NCBI GenBank assembly: GCA_020354645.1
Contig: CP070652.1
Location: forward strand, 1,978,899-2,024,221
Length of the DNA stretch: 45,323 bases
Direction of reading: 5' to 3'
Source of the DNA: Deltaproteobacteria bacterium
Lineage (GTDB): Bacteria; Desulfobacterota; Desulfobacteria; Desulfobacterales; G020354645
Shown here: positions 43,553 to 45,323 of the stretch, piece by piece
Layout: each line of letters opens with the position of its first letter
Position numbering within the stretch: position 1 is the first letter of the stretch
Program-made: the position numbers and the translations under genes
Notes under the pieces: model-generated
The model's database searches: none
What the model was told of the DNA's origin: nothing
The model's input: only the letters and a program-made list of their open reading frames with translations

Positions 43553-44497
43553 ATGACAAAAGATATCAACAAGATGATTGTATTGCCGGTTGATGGTTCT
43601 AAAAATGCTCTGCATTCCTTAGACTATATAAAACGTTTGTATGAATCGGATCACAGAATAAACGTATGCTTACTTTACATATTACCCGCACTGCCGCCAA
43701 TTCTTGTCGAGGAAAGTAGAAAAAACCGTCAAACAGCAGCGCAGCTGAAAAAAATCGAGAGCAAGAATATTGAACTTGCCGAACGTATCCTCCATGAGGC
43801 CAAAGCAAAACTGATTAACAAAGGCTTTAGTGACAAATGCATTCAAACCACTTTCCGTAATAAAGAGGTGGGGGTTGCCCGGGACATCTGCACCTGGGCG
43901 CATGAAAAAACGGCGGATACCGTTTTAATGACGACCCGGGGAAAAAGTCGATTGGAGGCTTTGTTTATGGGAGAGGTCTCGAACAAGATACTGGAACTCT
44001 GTCGTGCGTGTCCGATCTGGATGATAAAAGGGTCTGTCAAAGCCAAAAACATTCTCATTGCCCTGGACCCCTCTGAAAATGCCCTGCGGGCGGTGGATCA
44101 CGCCGGATTTATGCTTTCTGCAACCGCTTGCAAGATTCATCTCTTTCACAGTAAACGAAAGCTCAACCGGTTTATCCCCAAAGAGATATTTGAAGGGGCT
44201 TCAGAGCTTGAAGAACTCTGGCAGCATACTGCCGAAGAGGAGATTACACCCTATATGAAAAAAGCCCACAAGACACTGACAAATGCAGGTATAGATGCGT
44301 CTCTGATTTCGGCCAGAATTGCCGATGGAAGCCGCAGACCGGCCAGGGACATCCTGCACGAAGCCAAACGACACGAATGCGGCACCGTTGTTTTGGGAAG
44401 ACGCGGCGTTTCCAATGTAGATGAATTCACAATGGGCAGCATTACCCGAAAAGTAATCGAAGACTGTGCTGACGCGGCCGTATGGATCGTACCATGA
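43553..44497 (+). CDS. Universal stress protein, tandem UspA domains
   Basis: A 314-residue cytoplasmic protein with two UspA domains (about 5-158 and 160-314). Domain 1 starts INKMIVLPVDGSKNALHSLDYI; its ATP-binding loop is MTTRGKSRLEALFMGEVSNKI. Domain 2 starts KNILIALDPSENALRAVDHA and ends with VVLGRRGVSNVDEFTMGSITRKVIEDCADAAVWIVP, close to the G-2x-G-9x-G-S/T pattern of ATP-binding members. GGAGG lies 6 bases before the ATG. It overlaps the GAF gene by four bases (ATGA), so the two are coupled. Confidence 0.93.
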   Translation: MTKDINKMIVLPVDGSKNALHSLDYIKRLYESDHRINVCLLYILPALPPILVEESRKNRQTAAQLKKIESKNIELAERILHEAKAKLINKGFSDKCIQTTFRNKEVGVARDICTWAHEKTADTVLMTTRGKSRLEALFMGEVSNKILELCRACPIWMIKGSVKAKNILIALDPSENALRAVDHAGFMLSATACKIHLFHSKRKLNRFIPKEIFEGASELEELWQHTAEEEITPYMKKAHKTLTNAGIDASLISARIADGSRRPARDILHEAKRHECGTVVLGRRGVSNVDEFTMGSITRKVIEDCADAAVWIVP

Positions 44498-44907
44498 AAA
44501 AGGATCACGCTCACCTTGGCTTGGTTTGCAATATCGGTGATCTGGCCGCATTGCTGACAGGCAGCGAAAATATTGAAAACTTTTTACAGCGTACCGTAGA
44601 AATGATTGCCGGCCACATGGATGCTGATGTTTGTTCTATTTACCTTTATGATGATCCATCCCGTGAGCTGATTTTAACTGCCACCATAGGGCTCAATCCG
44701 GAAGCAATCGGTAAGATTCGAATGAAAATCGGCGAAGGCTTGGTGGGACTTACCTTGGAGAAACTCGAACCGACAAAAGAAGCTTTTGCCGACCGCAATC
44801 CAAAGTTCAAATATTTTGCGGAAGCCCGTGCGGATCGATTCAAATCTTTTCTGTCGGTGCCCATTCTCAGAGGTGTCCGTAAGGCGTTGGATGATATGGA
44901 ATTTTAA
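44494..44907 (+). pseudogene. Truncated GAF-domain protein (PtsP-like N-terminus)
   Basis: A 137-residue remnant. From CNIGDLAALLTGSENIENFLQRTVEMIAGHMDADVCSIYLYDD to FKSFLSVPIL it follows the GAF domain of PtsP, the nitrogen-PTS enzyme I (pattern DVCSIYLYD, GLNPEAIGKIRMKIGEGLVG, NPKFKYFAEA). It then breaks into RGVRKALDDMEF and stops, without the last GAF strands or the PEP-utilising domains. The stop existed before the MITE behind it inserted, since the duplicated target AAATAACC starts inside the stop codon, so the truncation has another cause, probably a deletion. It could still be expressed with the stress protein. Confidence 0.7.
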
Positions 44908-44913
44908 ATAACC

Positions 44914-45127
44914 GAGGGGTCGGAATGTTTTTTTACGGCAAGATGCCGGGTTGTTGCCTGCCAAGCCTGACAGCGGCAACTCCCTTGCATTTTACTGCCG
45001 GTTATTTAAAACTTTCACGCCAACAAGAACCGACGCCGTGTTTTGCCTTTCTCGGCGGCAATAGCCCTCTGCCCATTAGAAACACCGGGGCGATCATCTT
45101 GCCGTAAAAAAAACACCCCCACCCCTC
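44914..45127. mobile_element. 214-bp MITE, second copy with perfect 8-bp target duplication
   Basis: Same length and nearly the same sequence as 39923-40136, with the same inverted ends and the inner ACGGCAAGATG/CATCTTGCCGT pair. Flanking direct repeats are AAATAACC (44906-44913 and 45128-45135). No gene is inside. Confidence 0.92.
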
Positions 45128-45230
45128 AAATAACCAACATTACTTTAGCCCTCACCAGTTGGGTTCTTGAAGCATCATCGTCGTTATCAAACCTGCCGGA
45201 TTTCAGACCTTTACGCCTCGCATCGACAAC

Positions 45231-45277
45231 AGAAACTTAGGGTTCCGCTTGACCCATTTCCAGAGCTACGAATTCCG
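45231..45277. promoter_or_regulatory. Pair of candidate activator sites at the right edge
   Basis: AGAAAC-N5-GTTCCG (45231-45247) and CAGAGC-N5-ATTCCG (45261-45277) are 30 bases apart, the same spacing as the pairs at 16703 and 25889. The right half-sites are perfect, the left ones have two mismatches. No gene is seen from 45136 to the window end; a sigma-54 promoter just beyond is expected. Confidence 0.45.
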
Positions 45278-45323
45278 GTTGCATATATAATCATTTCCCA
45301 GTTGCCAGTAAGAATTTCCCAAC

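Noticed and set aside
44906..44913. Truncation of the GAF protein by the MITE behind it
   Set aside because: The target duplication AAATAACC begins within the existing stop codon, so the stop was there before insertion.

Overview
The window looks like a chromosomal segment of a Desulfobacterota bacterium, probably a sulfate-reducing Desulfobacterales relative. This is inferred from gene content: a putative selenocysteine-containing YeeE/YedE sulfur transporter, heavy use of sigma-54, a TIGR04211-type SH3 protein, RecD2, DksA/TraR and many short inverted-repeat elements. G+C is moderate by eye. No rRNA, tRNA, CRISPR array, phage gene or intact transposase was recognised.

Layout. Bases 1-7600 hold two divergent Hsp20 genes, lon, rlpA, gmhB and recD2. 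Bases 7600-14000 hold a DUF1178 protein, an SH3-anchor protein, a large MscS-type channel, a CNNM/HlyC-CorC membrane protein and a TrkA-type K+ channel. Bases 14500-25630 are almost all on the minus strand: HU, two zinc-ribbon proteins, DksA/TraR, a sigma-54 activator, three small OB-like proteins, groEL without groES, a glycosyltransferase and ftsH. Bases 26138-27439 hold a hypothetical gene and a diguanylate cyclase. Bases 27611-33373 are a tight four-gene operon: a threonine-synthase-like PLP enzyme, a DUF1611 protein, a PP-loop/creatininase fusion and a dipeptide epimerase. The right end has YitT, a DUF2914 protein with a CdaA-YbbR fusion, LapA-like proteins, a frameshifted MscS-like gene, a CBM48 protein, a two-part YeeE/YedE transporter, glycogen phosphorylase, a tandem universal stress protein and a truncated GAF protein.

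How it works together. Most genes serve proteostasis (Hsp20 x2, Lon, GroEL, FtsH), osmotic or ion balance (MscS, CNNM, K+ channel, c-di-AMP synthase) or general stress (HU, DksA, USP, glycogen use). Five sequences match the sigma-54 -24/-12 consensus (TGGCAT-N5-TTGC or very close) upstream of a zinc-ribbon gene, groEL, an OB gene, the hypothetical-GGDEF pair and the MscS-like gene. Near them is a shared inverted repeat, CGGAAY-N5-RTTCYG, several times as pairs 30-31 bp apart. I infer a local sigma-54 stress regulon run by the activator at 16805-18226, whose receiver domain lacks key phosphorylation residues.

Other main signals. An in-frame TGA at 40577-40579 replaces the conserved Cys of YeeE, with a SECIS-like hairpin after it and an ATGA overlap to the partner gene. 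A MITE family shows perfect 8-bp target duplications (14123-14304, 39923-40136, 44914-45127 and a 29-bp remnant at 8946-8974). Three further short repeat families are scattered between genes.
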